Assembly: GCA_040752635.1 (NCBI GenBank)
Contig: JBFMGS010000020.1
Location: 1 to 37,715 of the forward strand
From: JBFMGS01 sp040752635
GTDB lineage: Bacteria > Bacillota > SHA-98 > UBA4971
Length of the DNA stretch: 37,715 nucleotides
Reading direction: 5' to 3'
Below, piece after piece: positions 8,288 through 15,810 of this stretch (positions are counted from its first letter, which is position 1; the number at the start of each line of letters is the position of its first letter). The notes beneath the pieces are model-generated. The model did no database searches. It was not told where the DNA came from and was given only the letters and a program-made list of their open reading frames with translations. The translations under genes were made by a program, and so were the position numbers.

Positions 8288-8373
8288 TTGGGCGTTCCTG
8301 ACACCACGCCATGCAAGCACCGGCAATCCATGGAGGCTTCCTGCCCTGAAAGGTCTGGAGTGCAACTACAGGA

Positions 8374-10521
8374 CTATTGCCTCACAGTGGCACCCAGCTT
8401 CGTCGCAAGAGCCGACGAGATAACAGCATGAGCCTTTTCGACCTCTTCGTCGGTGAGGGTGCGCTCTGCGCTTCGATATGTGATAGAGTAAGCCAGGCTT
8501 CTGTGCCCCGCTGGCACCTGCGGCCCTTCGTACACGTCGAATAGCCTGATATCCTCGACAAGCCCGGCCCCCGCTTCCTTTATGACGCCCCGGACGGATG
8601 CGCTCTCCACGCCGGGGCCCACGACGACCGCGATATCTCTGGTAACGGCGGGGAACCTTGCGAGCTGGGTGACTTGCACGCGGGATTCTCTTGCGCTCAG
8701 GACCCCGTCGAGGTCGATCTCTCCGAGGTAAGCCCGCTTCCTGAGCCCTGCTGCTTCCCGGATCTCCGGGTGAAGCTCTCCGAGGAAACCGATGTTGCGG
8801 CCTTTGGCAACCACCCTTGCGGCTCTGCCGGGATGCAGGGATGGATGGTCAAAGGCCTGGAATTCGGCACTACGGACGCCAAGCCCTTCAAGAAGCGACT
8901 CGACGATGCCTTTTAGGTCGAAGAACCCTGCGTCAGCAGGCTTGCTTTGCCAGGTGGGCTCCGCGAGCCTTCCAGCAACCGCAAGGCCGATTCTGGTCTG
9001 TTCGGAGGGCAACAGCGCGTCCCAGGCGCGGCCTTGTCCCCCCTCGTCCGCGCCGGCTTGTCGTTCCGTGCACGCCGCGTCGTCCTCTGCCGTCCCGCCG
9101 GCACGGCACGCAAGGTAAACCTTGCCGAGCTCGTATATTGCTACGTCGTCCACCCGCCTTGCAGCGTTCCTTTTCAGAACGTCGAGGAGGCTCACCAGGA
9201 GCGTCGTACGCATCATCGTGTAGTCGCTGGAGATGGGGTTGGATATCTTCACGGCGCGGTTCTCTATTTCCTCCGCAGGGATCCTGAGCTCCTCACAGGC
9301 TGCGATATTCGTGAAAGTCAGTGTCTCGACTTCCGTAAGCCCGCAGGCTCTCAGGATACCGCCCGCGCGCGCGGCTATGCTTCTGGCGGGGTCCTCCCTC
9401 GTCTCAGGCGGGACGCCCTTCGGAAGCGTCGGCGCGATCCGGTCATAGCCGTACATCCTCGCTATTTCCTCGGCCAGGTCTTCCTCCCTCGCCACGTCTC
9501 TTCGGTAGTCCGGCACAAGAACACGATAGGAATCAGCGTCCCCCGCTTCAATGACGAACCCGAGCCTCATTAGAATGGCCTTCATGTCCTCAGCGGGGAT
9601 GTCGGTCCCGAGCAGATAGTTCACGCGCCGGGGGCGAAGGGTCACGTAGATAGGGGCTTCCTGTCGTACATACGCGTCTACCCTCCCAGGAGAGATCTTG
9701 CCCACCTCGAGCGCTGCGATGAGCGCAGCCGCCCGGTCAATGCCGACGCGGGCATTCTCCGGCCACAGGCCTCTCGAGAACCGCGCCGACGCCTCGGTGC
9801 GCATCCGGAGAGCGCGAGAGGTTCGCCAGACGCTGACTCCGTCAAAGTTAGCAGACTCGAGGAGCACTGTGGTGGTTTGGTCGCTCACTTCCGTATCGAG
9901 ACCGCCCATCACTCCTGCAACCGCAACCGGACGCTTCGCATCCGCTATGACCAGCATGTCCTGGGTAAGCTCGCGCACCTCGCCGTCGATGGTGGTAATG
10001 GACTCGCCTTGCCCCGCGCGGCGGACCACTATGCGGTGCCCGGCGATGAGATCCCAGTCGAAAGCGTGGAGAGGCTGGCCGACCTCGAGCATGACGTAGT
10101 TCGTCACATCTACGACATTGTTTATGGGGCGGATCCCACAAGCCACAAGCCTTCTTTGTATCCAGTCCGGGGACGGACCCACCTTCACGCCGGTCACAAC
10201 ACGCGCAATGTAGCGCCGACACAGGTCAGGCGCAAGGATCTGGACAGCGGCCATCTCATGCGCGGGCACGCCCTCTTCAGGCACCGAAAGATCGGGGTGC
10301 CTCAGAGGAAGAGCAAACGAGGCCGAGGCCTCACGGGCCACTCCAAAGACGCTAAGGCAGTCCGGCCGGTTGTGTGTTATATCGAAGTCAAGAACGGCGG
10401 CTTCCCCCTCGCCCGCGACGGCCTCCACCTTCGTACCAGTCATGGTAAGCAGGTCGGACAGCTCTTCCGCCGGAGGAACGCCGGGCACGTATTCTCTTAG
10501 CCATTCGTATGGGACAAGCAT
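8374..10521 (-). CDS. pheT: Phenylalanine-tRNA ligase beta subunit, lacking the OB-fold tRNA-binding (B2) domain
   Basis: This is the beta subunit of the alpha2-beta2 synthetase that charges and proofreads Phe-tRNA. It has 715 residues against about 800 in the family. The N-terminus MLVPYEWLREYVPG (B1) runs straight from TGTKVEAV (28-35) to VLDFDITHNRPDCLSVFG (43-60). The roughly 110-residue Trbp111-like OB domain that usually interrupts B1 at this point is absent. The B3/B4 editing region follows (RPINNVVDVTNYVMLEVGQP, 131-150), then B5, the catalytic-like core and the C-terminal anticodon-binding domain (about 620-715, FPAVTRDIAVVV to the end). A low-complexity Ala/Glu/Asp-rich insert spans about 472-500. 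It starts with ATG 30 bases after pheS, in the tlyA-pheS-pheT transcription unit. Confidence 0.97.
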   Translation of the reverse strand: MLVPYEWLREYVPGVPPAEELSDLLTMTGTKVEAVAGEGEAAVLDFDITHNRPDCLSVFGVAREASASFALPLRHPDLSVPEEGVPAHEMAAVQILAPDLCRRYIARVVTGVKVGPSPDWIQRRLVACGIRPINNVVDVTNYVMLEVGQPLHAFDWDLIAGHRIVVRRAGQGESITTIDGEVRELTQDMLVIADAKRPVAVAGVMGGLDTEVSDQTTTVLLESANFDGVSVWRTSRALRMRTEASARFSRGLWPENARVGIDRAAALIAALEVGKISPGRVDAYVRQEAPIYVTLRPRRVNYLLGTDIPAEDMKAILMRLGFVIEAGDADSYRVLVPDYRRDVAREEDLAEEIARMYGYDRIAPTLPKGVPPETREDPARSIAARAGGILRACGLTEVETLTFTNIAACEELRIPAEEIENRAVKISNPISSDYTMMRTTLLVSLLDVLKRNAARRVDDVAIYELGKVYLACRAGGTAEDDAACTERQAGADEGGQGRAWDALLPSEQTRIGLAVAGRLAEPTWQSKPADAGFFDLKGIVESLLEGLGVRSAEFQAFDHPSLHPGRAARVVAKGRNIGFLGELHPEIREAAGLRKRAYLGEIDLDGVLSARESRVQVTQLARFPAVTRDIAVVVGPGVESASVRGVIKEAGAGLVEDIRLFDVYEGPQVPAGHRSLAYSITYRSAERTLTDEEVEKAHAVISSALATKLGATVRQ

Positions 10522-10551
10522 AGCTGAGACCTCCCAATAGATATGCCCGCT

Positions 10552-11580
10552 TCAGATGCGCGCGAACTGCCGGTTGAACCTCATGTCGTTCTCCGCCAGG
10601 AGCCGGATGTCGTCGATCCCGTACTTCAGCAGCGTGATCCTGTCGATACCCATCCCGAACGCGAGACCGGACACTTTCTGCGGGTCGTAACCCACGTTCT
10701 CCAGCACGTTTGGATGGAAAAGCCCCGACCCGAGGATCTCGAGCCAGCCGCTGTCCTTGCACAGGCGACAGCCGCTACCGTGGCAGATGACGCAGGAGAC
10801 GTCCATTTCCGCGCTGGGCTCTGTGAACGGGAAGTAGCTCGGTCTGAATCTCACCTCGGTGCCCGGCCCGAAGAACTCCCGGGCGAACCTCGCAAGGGTA
10901 CCTTTCAGGTCCCCGAAGGTGATGCCCTCGTCCACGGCGAACCCGTCCAACTGGTGGAAGACCGGTAGGTGGGACGGGTCCGACGCGTCCGATCTGTACA
11001 CCTTTCCGGGGATGATGACCCGGAGCGGAGGCTTCCGGGCCTTCATGACCCGGACATCCACGCACGTCGTGTGCGTCCGCAGCACGACGTCGTCGGAGAC
11101 GTAGAACGTATCCTGGATGTCGCGGGACGGGTGGTTCTTGGGGACGTTCAGAGCCTCGAAGTTGTAGTAATCGAGCTCGACGTCAGGGCCTTCGGCTACC
11201 GCGAACCCCATGCGCCCGAATATCTGCTCGAGTTCTTCGTAGACCATTCCTATGGGGTGCCTCGCCCCAATAGGCGGCCTGTTCCCGGGCAGTGTGATGT
11301 CCACCCGCTCTTCTTTGAGCTCTTTCGCTCGCTCGCTCGCTACGATTTCCTCGCGACGGCGGGACAGCAGGTTCTCCACGGTTTCCCTTGCCTCGTTGAG
11401 CAGCCTCCCTAATTCCGGGCGCTCCTCGGGTGGTCGAGCCCCAAGGCTGCGAAGGAACTGGGTTATCCTGCCCTTCTTGCCAAGGTATCGAACTCTCACC
11501 TCGTCGAGTTCCGGCAGGCTTAGTGCTGCTGAGACCTCAGCCTTCGCTTCGGACACGATCTTGTCTATATCGTCGCGCAT
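10552..11580 (-). CDS. pheS: Phenylalanine-tRNA ligase alpha subunit
   Basis: This is the catalytic subunit of PheRS (class II synthetase), 342 residues, normal length. The N-terminal coiled coil ends near residue 95 and is followed by HPIGMVYEELEQIFGRMGF. Motif 2 is represented by RVIIPGKVYRSDASDPSHLP and FHQLDGFAVDEGITFGDLKG, and motif 3 by GLAFGMGIDRITLLKYGIDD. A four-cysteine cluster (CVICHGSGCRLC) sits before the family sequence GWLEILGSGLFHP, as in many clostridial PheS proteins. The usual RTHTS-P segment reads RTHTTCVDVRVM, with Cys at the normal Pro position. The gene starts 16 bases inside the end of tlyA, consistent with coupling, and lies in the unit led by a Phe-specific T-box. 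Confidence 0.97.
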   Translation of the reverse strand: MRDDIDKIVSEAKAEVSAALSLPELDEVRVRYLGKKGRITQFLRSLGARPPEERPELGRLLNEARETVENLLSRRREEIVASERAKELKEERVDITLPGNRPPIGARHPIGMVYEELEQIFGRMGFAVAEGPDVELDYYNFEALNVPKNHPSRDIQDTFYVSDDVVLRTHTTCVDVRVMKARKPPLRVIIPGKVYRSDASDPSHLPVFHQLDGFAVDEGITFGDLKGTLARFAREFFGPGTEVRFRPSYFPFTEPSAEMDVSCVICHGSGCRLCKDSGWLEILGSGLFHPNVLENVGYDPQKVSGLAFGMGIDRITLLKYGIDDIRLLAENDMRFNRQFARI

Positions 11581-12410
11581 CTATCAAAACCCCCTTGCGC
11601 TTGCTTGATACTGTGGGCAGCCTCCACCACCCCGGGAATCGCCTGCCAGACCTCTTTCACCCGAGTAGTTCCCGCCCACTTAGAAAGCCAGATAAGGAAC
11701 TCCACTGTGCCGGAACTCCCCAGCACAGGCGAGCGGGTGAGCCCGAGCACTCCGAAGCCTTTCCGGTCGAACTGGCTGACGAGCCGGGCCAGCACCTCGC
11801 GATGGACGCCCGGGTCGTCTGCCGCGGATGGCCTTGCGTCCTCAAAGAGCGGTTTAACCAGGGCAATTATGTCGCCTCTCCCGCCGATGAGGCGGGCGAC
11901 TATCGGAACAGCCTTGACAAGAGACAGATACGAGAGGTCCATAACTGCTATCTCGGGTGCAGGCACAAGATCGCCCGGTGCGATGTCGCTGATGTTGGTG
12001 CGTTCGAGGTTGAGCACCCTCGGGTCGGCGCGGAGCTTCCCCGCCAGTTGCCCGAACCCCACGTCCACCGCGTAGACGCGTGCTGCGCCCCGCTGCAGCA
12101 AGCAATCTGTGAAGCCGCCGGTGGAGGCGCCCGCGTCAAGGGCAACCGCTCCCGTGACGTCCACCCCGAACTCGTTCAGCGCGTGCTCCAGTTTCAGCCC
12201 GCCGCGCCCCACAAACGGCATGTCCTGGCCTTTCACCCGCACCTCCGCATCCCACGGCACAAGCGCGCCCGGCTTATCTTCACGCTGCCCGGACACGATC
12301 ACTTTGCCTGCCATGATCGGGCCCTGCGCGGCGCGCGTATCTTCAAAGAAACCTCTCTCCACCAGAAGTTCGTCCAGCCGTTTCTTCTTCGCGCCTCTTG
12401 CACGGCTCAT
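11565..12410 (-). CDS. tlyA: TlyA family rRNA (cytidine-2'-O)-methyltransferase
   Basis: TlyA proteins combine an S4 RNA-binding domain with an FtsJ-type methyltransferase and 2'-O-methylate cytidines in rRNA (historically called hemolysin A). The product has 281 residues from ATG 12410, with GGGGGA about 5 bases upstream; an in-frame start at 12461 is less likely. The S4 domain spans about 10-70 (KKRLDELLVERGFFEDTRAA), then FVGRGGLKLEHAL. The SAM-binding motif is ALDAGASTGGFTDCLLQRGA, followed by EIAVMDLSYLSL and IIALVKPLFE, which carry the Asp and Lys of the K-D-K-E tetrad. In many Firmicutes tlyA lies with dxs, xseB and argR. Here it is the first gene after the Phe T-box and overlaps pheS by 16 bases. 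Confidence 0.93.
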   Translation of the reverse strand: MSRARGAKKKRLDELLVERGFFEDTRAAQGPIMAGKVIVSGQREDKPGALVPWDAEVRVKGQDMPFVGRGGLKLEHALNEFGVDVTGAVALDAGASTGGFTDCLLQRGAARVYAVDVGFGQLAGKLRADPRVLNLERTNISDIAPGDLVPAPEIAVMDLSYLSLVKAVPIVARLIGGRGDIIALVKPLFEDARPSAADDPGVHREVLARLVSQFDRKGFGVLGLTRSPVLGSSGTVEFLIWLSKWAGTTRVKEVWQAIPGVVEAAHSIKQAQGGFDRCATI

Positions 12411-12510
12411 CTCTTTCCCCCCCTCGTCACGCCATCCCTCGGCAGATGACCAACGCTGCACGTCCAGGAGACCTCACAGTCGCACAACCAAGTTAACACG
12501 TGCCATTGAT

Positions 12511-12817
12511 AAAAAAGAGCCGCAGTCTTCAAGGGACGAAGACCGTGGCTCCGCGTTACCACCCTTCTTGGCAGGTCTGCCGTGAAGGCAAGGCCTTACC
12601 TCTCATTATTAGGCACGGGCCATATTGCCTATGCCCTCCCCGTATAACGGCGGGGACCCGGCACAGCCTACTCGCGAAACGCGCCAAGCCTTTACGCTTT
12701 CAGCCTGCGGCTCCGAAGCGAACTTTGGCGGAAGCCAGCCCGGGTGCGCTCGCAGTCTCCGACGCACCCTCCCTTGGGGCATCATCCCGCTTACTCTTCT
12801 CCGTCATCGCCTGTCTT
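12511..12817 (-). promoter_or_regulatory. T-box leader, Phe (UUC) specifier, upstream of tlyA-pheS-pheT
   Basis: On the minus strand the T-box core AGGGTGGTAACGCGGAG (around 12551-12566) is followed by a perfect intrinsic terminator: GAGCC-GTCTTC arms at 12538-12551 and 12517-12530 with a T-run at 12511-12516. Stem I starts near 12816 with GACGGAGAAG, then AGTAA (S-turn/specifier loop 5' side), and GCGGGA pairing with TTCCGC. The 3' side of the specifier loop reads CAAAGTTCG, placing UUC (Phe) at 12722-12720, followed by CTTC, which pairs with GAAG. The bulge sequence UGGU would pair with a tRNA ending ACCA, fitting discriminator A73 of tRNA-Phe. Uncharged tRNA-Phe is expected to permit read-through. 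Confidence 0.92.
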
Positions 12818-13079
12818 GAATTCTATCGAGTTTTTCGATTCAACGCGTATCGCCGAACTCCTGCCAAGCCGTAATTCCTAATCCACCGAATCGCCAATCC
12901 TCTGTATGTACCGTGAACCGTGAAGTCCCGGAGCATCACTGAGTCACGAGCATCCTGTAAATCAAGTACGCTGTAATGGATCCAGTTATCTCAAAGAGCC
13001 GCCAAAAGAAGTCAGCACCTAACATCCGGGAACCACGCCCTTTCAAGAGTTTAGGTCAGACTCTTGCGGCCCCATTATA
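12818..13079. other. Intergenic region upstream of the Phe T-box
   Basis: No gene is seen. A 7-bp inverted repeat, CAAGAGT at 13044-13050 with ACTCTTG at 13060-13066, lies about 14 bases beyond the stop of the SpoU methyltransferase gene. It may slow transcription there, but no T-run follows on the minus strand. A promoter for the T-box transcript must lie here. A TAGAAT -10-like hexamer is visible near 12820, but no good -35 could be matched at normal spacing. Confidence 0.35.
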
Positions 13080-13931
13080 TCACAGCGTCTCCCCGACCTG
13101 CAACAACCTTCCTTTGGCTTCCTCCCTTTGTCTTACCATCTCATACATTAGAACGGCAGCCGCAGCACCAACGTTGAGGGACTCGGCGCTACCTGGCATG
13201 GGAACCTGCACCCTCGCGTCACAAAGCTCCAGAGCCTCGCAAGATAGGCCACGAGCCTCGTTGCCCACCAGGATCGCCGAAGGTGATGTGAAATCGTAGG
13301 CATGGCACGGAATCTCTGCTCTCGCATCGGCAGCGACCACAGAAAGCCCGTATCCTTTCAGAAAGGAAATAGCATCTACCACGCTCGCCAGCTCTTTTAT
13401 CGGTATCCGGAACACACTCCCCATGGTCGCGCGCACACACTTCGGGTTATACACGTCAACCGTACCACCGGAGAGAACGACGCCAGCAAACCCAAATGCT
13501 GCGGCGCTGCGGACCAGGGTGCCCAGGTTGCCCGGGTCGGAAATCCCGTCCGCCACGATAACAAGAGGGTTACCCCCAAGGTACAGCTCCTGATCAGGGA
13601 TGTCCACCACAGCCACAATGCCCTGAGGGGTCTCAGTGTCTGAAACCGATGCAAGGACTTCATCGGTGACGCCAACGACCCGGGCTCCTCGGGCAACGAG
13701 TCGCTCATACAGGGACTTCCCCCTGGGGCATCGAAAAAGGTGTGGGGTTACCAGGACCTCACAGACCCTGGCCCCAGCATCCACCGCTTCCTCAACGCTC
13801 CGGACACCCTCGAGCAAGAACAGCCGTCTGGCAAGTCGGTGTTTCCGGCGTTTGAGCTTCCTTACCTCCTGGATCCTCGGATTATGACGGCTGGTGATCT
13901 CCACTGTCACAATCATTTTGAGCGAAGGCAC
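13080..13931 (-). CDS. TrmH/SpoU family RNA 2'-O-ribose methyltransferase
   Basis: The product (up to 283 residues) has an N-terminal RNA-binding region (about 10-105, with RRLFLLEGVRSVEEAV) and a SPOUT knotted domain. The three SpoU motifs are clear: ADGISDPGNLGTLVRSAAAF, ILVGNEARGLS and VPMPGSAESLNVGAAAAVLM. It resembles the RlmB/YsgA group that modifies 23S rRNA or tRNA; the target nucleotide cannot be read from sequence. In Bacillus subtilis a member (ysgA) also precedes pheST, which supports the assignment. The start is uncertain: GTG 13931 overlaps a GGGAG run, while ATG 13916 lies about 14 bases downstream of it. Confidence 0.92.
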   Translation of the reverse strand: MPSLKMIVTVEITSRHNPRIQEVRKLKRRKHRLARRLFLLEGVRSVEEAVDAGARVCEVLVTPHLFRCPRGKSLYERLVARGARVVGVTDEVLASVSDTETPQGIVAVVDIPDQELYLGGNPLVIVADGISDPGNLGTLVRSAAAFGFAGVVLSGGTVDVYNPKCVRATMGSVFRIPIKELASVVDAISFLKGYGLSVVAADARAEIPCHAYDFTSPSAILVGNEARGLSCEALELCDARVQVPMPGSAESLNVGAAAAVLMYEMVRQREEAKGRLLQVGETL

Positions 13932-14034
13932 TCCCGACTTCGTCGTGTGCAGGGAGCACCACCATATTCCCCCTTGGCATTCGAGGGGTCAAGCGCCTGG
14001 CAGCAAGGGCCATCTGACACGGCCCGGCCCCACT

Positions 14035-14067
14035 AAAAGGCCCAGACCGGGGAGGTTTGCTCCCCGG
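14035..14067 (-). terminator. Probable terminator after rplT
   Basis: An 8-bp GC-rich stem, CCGGGGAG at 14047-14054 with CTCCCCGG at 14060-14067 and a 5-base loop, lies about 100 bases past the rplT stop. A TTTT run at 14035-14038 follows after 8 bases. The spacing is longer than in a perfect intrinsic terminator, so the call is tentative. It would end the infC-rpmI-rplT transcript before the SpoU methyltransferase gene. Confidence 0.45.
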
Positions 14068-14163
14068 CCAGATGGGGCAAAGGACATTGCCTTTCGTACC
14101 GTCAGACCCCAGCCTCGTAAGTCCCTAGTCGAGAACTCTCCGCCTATAGACGTGGGGAGGATG

Positions 14164-14529
14164 TCACTGACCACCGCCAGCGTTACCCCGCGCGATCTTT
14201 ACAAGCTCGGAAAACGCGTTCTGATCGTTAACTGCAAGGTCGGCAAGGATCTTCCTGTTTATATCGATGCCCGCCTTGTGCAGGCCGTCCATAAACTTGC
14301 TGTAAGAGATGCCCTCCATACGCGCAGCAGCGTTGATCCTTGTGATCCACAGTTTACGGAAGTCCCTCTTCTTGTTGCGTCTGTCCCTGTACGCATACTG
14401 AAGCGACTTCATAACAGCTTCATTGGCGCGCCGGAAAACCTTACTCTTCGCGCCGGTAAACCCTTTGGCCATCTTCAGGATCTTCTTATGTCGTCGCCTT
14501 GTTACAAATCCGCCTTTTGCTCTAGGCAT
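14164..14529 (-). CDS. rplT: 50S ribosomal protein L20
   Basis: This 121-residue, strongly basic protein has the canonical L20 start MPRAKGGFVTRRRHKKILKM, the segment DRRNKKRDFRKLWITRINAA, and the C-terminal globular part (YSKFMDGLHKAGIDINRKIL). L20 binds 23S rRNA early in assembly. In Firmicutes it also represses its own operon by binding the infC leader mRNA, which fits the long leader found upstream. Last gene of infC-rpmI-rplT, 41 bases after rpmI. Confidence 0.99.
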   Translation of the reverse strand: MPRAKGGFVTRRRHKKILKMAKGFTGAKSKVFRRANEAVMKSLQYAYRDRRNKKRDFRKLWITRINAAARMEGISYSKFMDGLHKAGIDINRKILADLAVNDQNAFSELVKIARGNAGGGQ

Positions 14530-14570
14530 ATCGATTCCTCCTCAGGTTCGGCCCGGGCCACCCCGGCCGT

Positions 14571-14768
14571 TTAAGCAAGCCGAAGAAGCTTCTTCACCTT
14601 CGCCGCATCGCCAGGCGCAAGCACCACGGGCTCCCTAAGGAACCTTTTTACCTTGGCCGACTTCTTGCCTGTCTTATGGCGCGCATGAGCCTTATGCCTC
14701 ACGATCTTGCCGGAGGCAGTGACCTTGAACCTCTTGACGGCGCCGCTATGACTCTTCACCTTTGGCAC
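14571..14768 (-). CDS. rpmI: 50S ribosomal protein L35
   Basis: This 65-residue basic protein begins MPKVKSHSGAVKRFKVTASG and continues KIVRHKAHARHKTGKKSAKV, the standard L35 sequence and length. It is a structural component of the large ribosomal subunit. It lies between infC and rplT in the conserved order, 64 bases after infC. Confidence 0.99.
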   Translation of the reverse strand: MPKVKSHSGAVKRFKVTASGKIVRHKAHARHKTGKKSAKVKRFLREPVVLAPGDAAKVKKLLRLA

Positions 14769-14832
14769 TTTCGTCTCTCTTCCTTTCAGCCTGCACCAGG
14801 GCGAAGTGCCGGCTCATATTGCTGCAAGCGAC

Positions 14833-15348
14833 CTAACTGGTTTGCTTTGGAGTCAGGATCATAATCATGTGCTTGCCCTCAACCCTGGGCTCCCGCTCGA
14901 TAACCCCGTAATCCTTGACCTCTTCGGCAAGGTCACGAAGCAACGCTCGCCCGATGTCAGCGTGAACGATCTCGCGGCCTCGAAATCTCACCGTAGCTTT
15001 GACCTTGTCCCCGTCCTGAAGGAACTTCAGAGCATTCCTGGCCTTAACCTGAAAGTCGTGGCCCTCGATCTTCGGAGTCATCCTCACTTCTTTGACGTCC
15101 ATGATCCTTTGCTTTTTCTTAGCCTCTCTGTCGCGCTTCGCCTGCTCATACTTGTACTTGCCGTAGTCGATTATGCGACAGACCGGCGGTTTTGCAGTCG
15201 GCGCGACTTCAACAAGATCGAGACCCCTCTCCGCTGCGATCCTCAGGCCTTCTCTGACCACCATGATACCAAGCTGCTCCCCATTCTCGTCTATCAGCCT
15301 GATCTCTCGTGCCCGGATCGCGTCGTTCACCCTTAGATCTTTGGCGAT
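14833..15348 (-). CDS. infC: Translation initiation factor IF-3, probable AUC start codon
   Basis: IF-3 binds the 30S subunit, keeps it free of 50S and checks start-codon pairing. The sequence RAREIRLIDENGEQLG and the linker/C-domain (RIIDYGKYKYEQAKRDREAK, EVRMTPKIEGHDFQVKARNA) are typical. A GTG at 15330 could start translation, but it has no ribosome site at usable distance. It would also remove the conserved leading residues. Reading back, ATC at 15348-15346 gives I-AKDLRVNDAIRARE, which aligns with the usual ISKDLxINExIRARE start of the family, and GGTGAGG stands 4 bases upstream; the next upstream in-frame codons include a stop. infC genes often use AUU, AUC or AUA for autoregulation, so AUC is taken as start (171 aa). 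Confidence 0.95.
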   Translation of the reverse strand: MAKDLRVNDAIRAREIRLIDENGEQLGIMVVREGLRIAAERGLDLVEVAPTAKPPVCRIIDYGKYKYEQAKRDREAKKKQRIMDVKEVRMTPKIEGHDFQVKARNALKFLQDGDKVKATVRFRGREIVHADIGRALLRDLAEEVKDYGVIEREPRVEGKHMIMILTPKQTS

Positions 15349-15640
15349 TGCGCCTCACCCCCAATGTATTGACTTATTGGACTTCTTTGTCCCCGGTCCT
15401 TGGGCGCCGAGGAACAATAAGAAGCGGGCTTGCCGCCCGCTTTAGCAACAACATCATCGTTCGGCCTGCGCACCCACGTCGCAGGCTGAGATATCGTCTG
15501 ACCTTGCCGGCAGCCCGGCTCGATTGCTCGCCACTCAAAGCGCCGCAAGGTGAGAAGCAGACGGCTTCTACTTAAACCTATCACATTCGCGTTTGCTGGG
15601 ACTGCTACTGCCTGCCGCCTGCGCGGCCGCTCCATAGCAA
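15349..15640 (-). promoter_or_regulatory. infC operon leader with attenuator (probable L20 leader)
   Basis: About 290 bases of untranslated RNA lie between the predicted start site and infC. Near its 3' end, 15422-15442 forms an 8-bp hairpin (AAGCGGGC arm, loop GGCAA, complementary arm) followed by the T-rich tail CTTATTGTT, an intrinsic terminator placed before the coding sequence. In Bacillota this operon is typically controlled by L20 binding a leader RNA that forms such a terminator. The position, length and terminator fit; the L20-binding fold itself was not proven by eye. An open frame within this stretch has no family resemblance and is not called. Confidence 0.65.
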
Positions 15641-15645
15641 TTTCC

Positions 15646-15674
15646 AGTATAGCACAATGCCTGACCTCGGTCAA
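15646..15674 (-). promoter_or_regulatory. Sigma-A type promoter for infC-rpmI-rplT
   Basis: The -35 hexamer TTGACC (15674-15669), a 17-base spacer and the -10 hexamer TATACT (15651-15646) match the housekeeping consensus at ten of twelve positions. The expected start site is near 15640. It lies about 140 bases beyond the thrS stop, giving the infC operon its own promoter. Confidence 0.8.
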
Positions 15675-15810
15675 TCGGTCTGGGCTTTTTGGCTTTTTGC
15701 ATCGCCCTCTTTTCGCGTTGGTTCTTCTTACATCGTGCTCATTACATCATCCCGCGCGTGGGGCTTCCCACATTCGGATCATCCAGCTTTCCAGGTAGGC
15801 CCTCTTCACA

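Noticed and set aside
15349..15674. Open minus-strand frame of about 113 codons before infC
   Set aside because: It overlaps the infC promoter and the attenuator hairpin, has no family-like sequence and no ribosome site; the region is better explained as a leader RNA.
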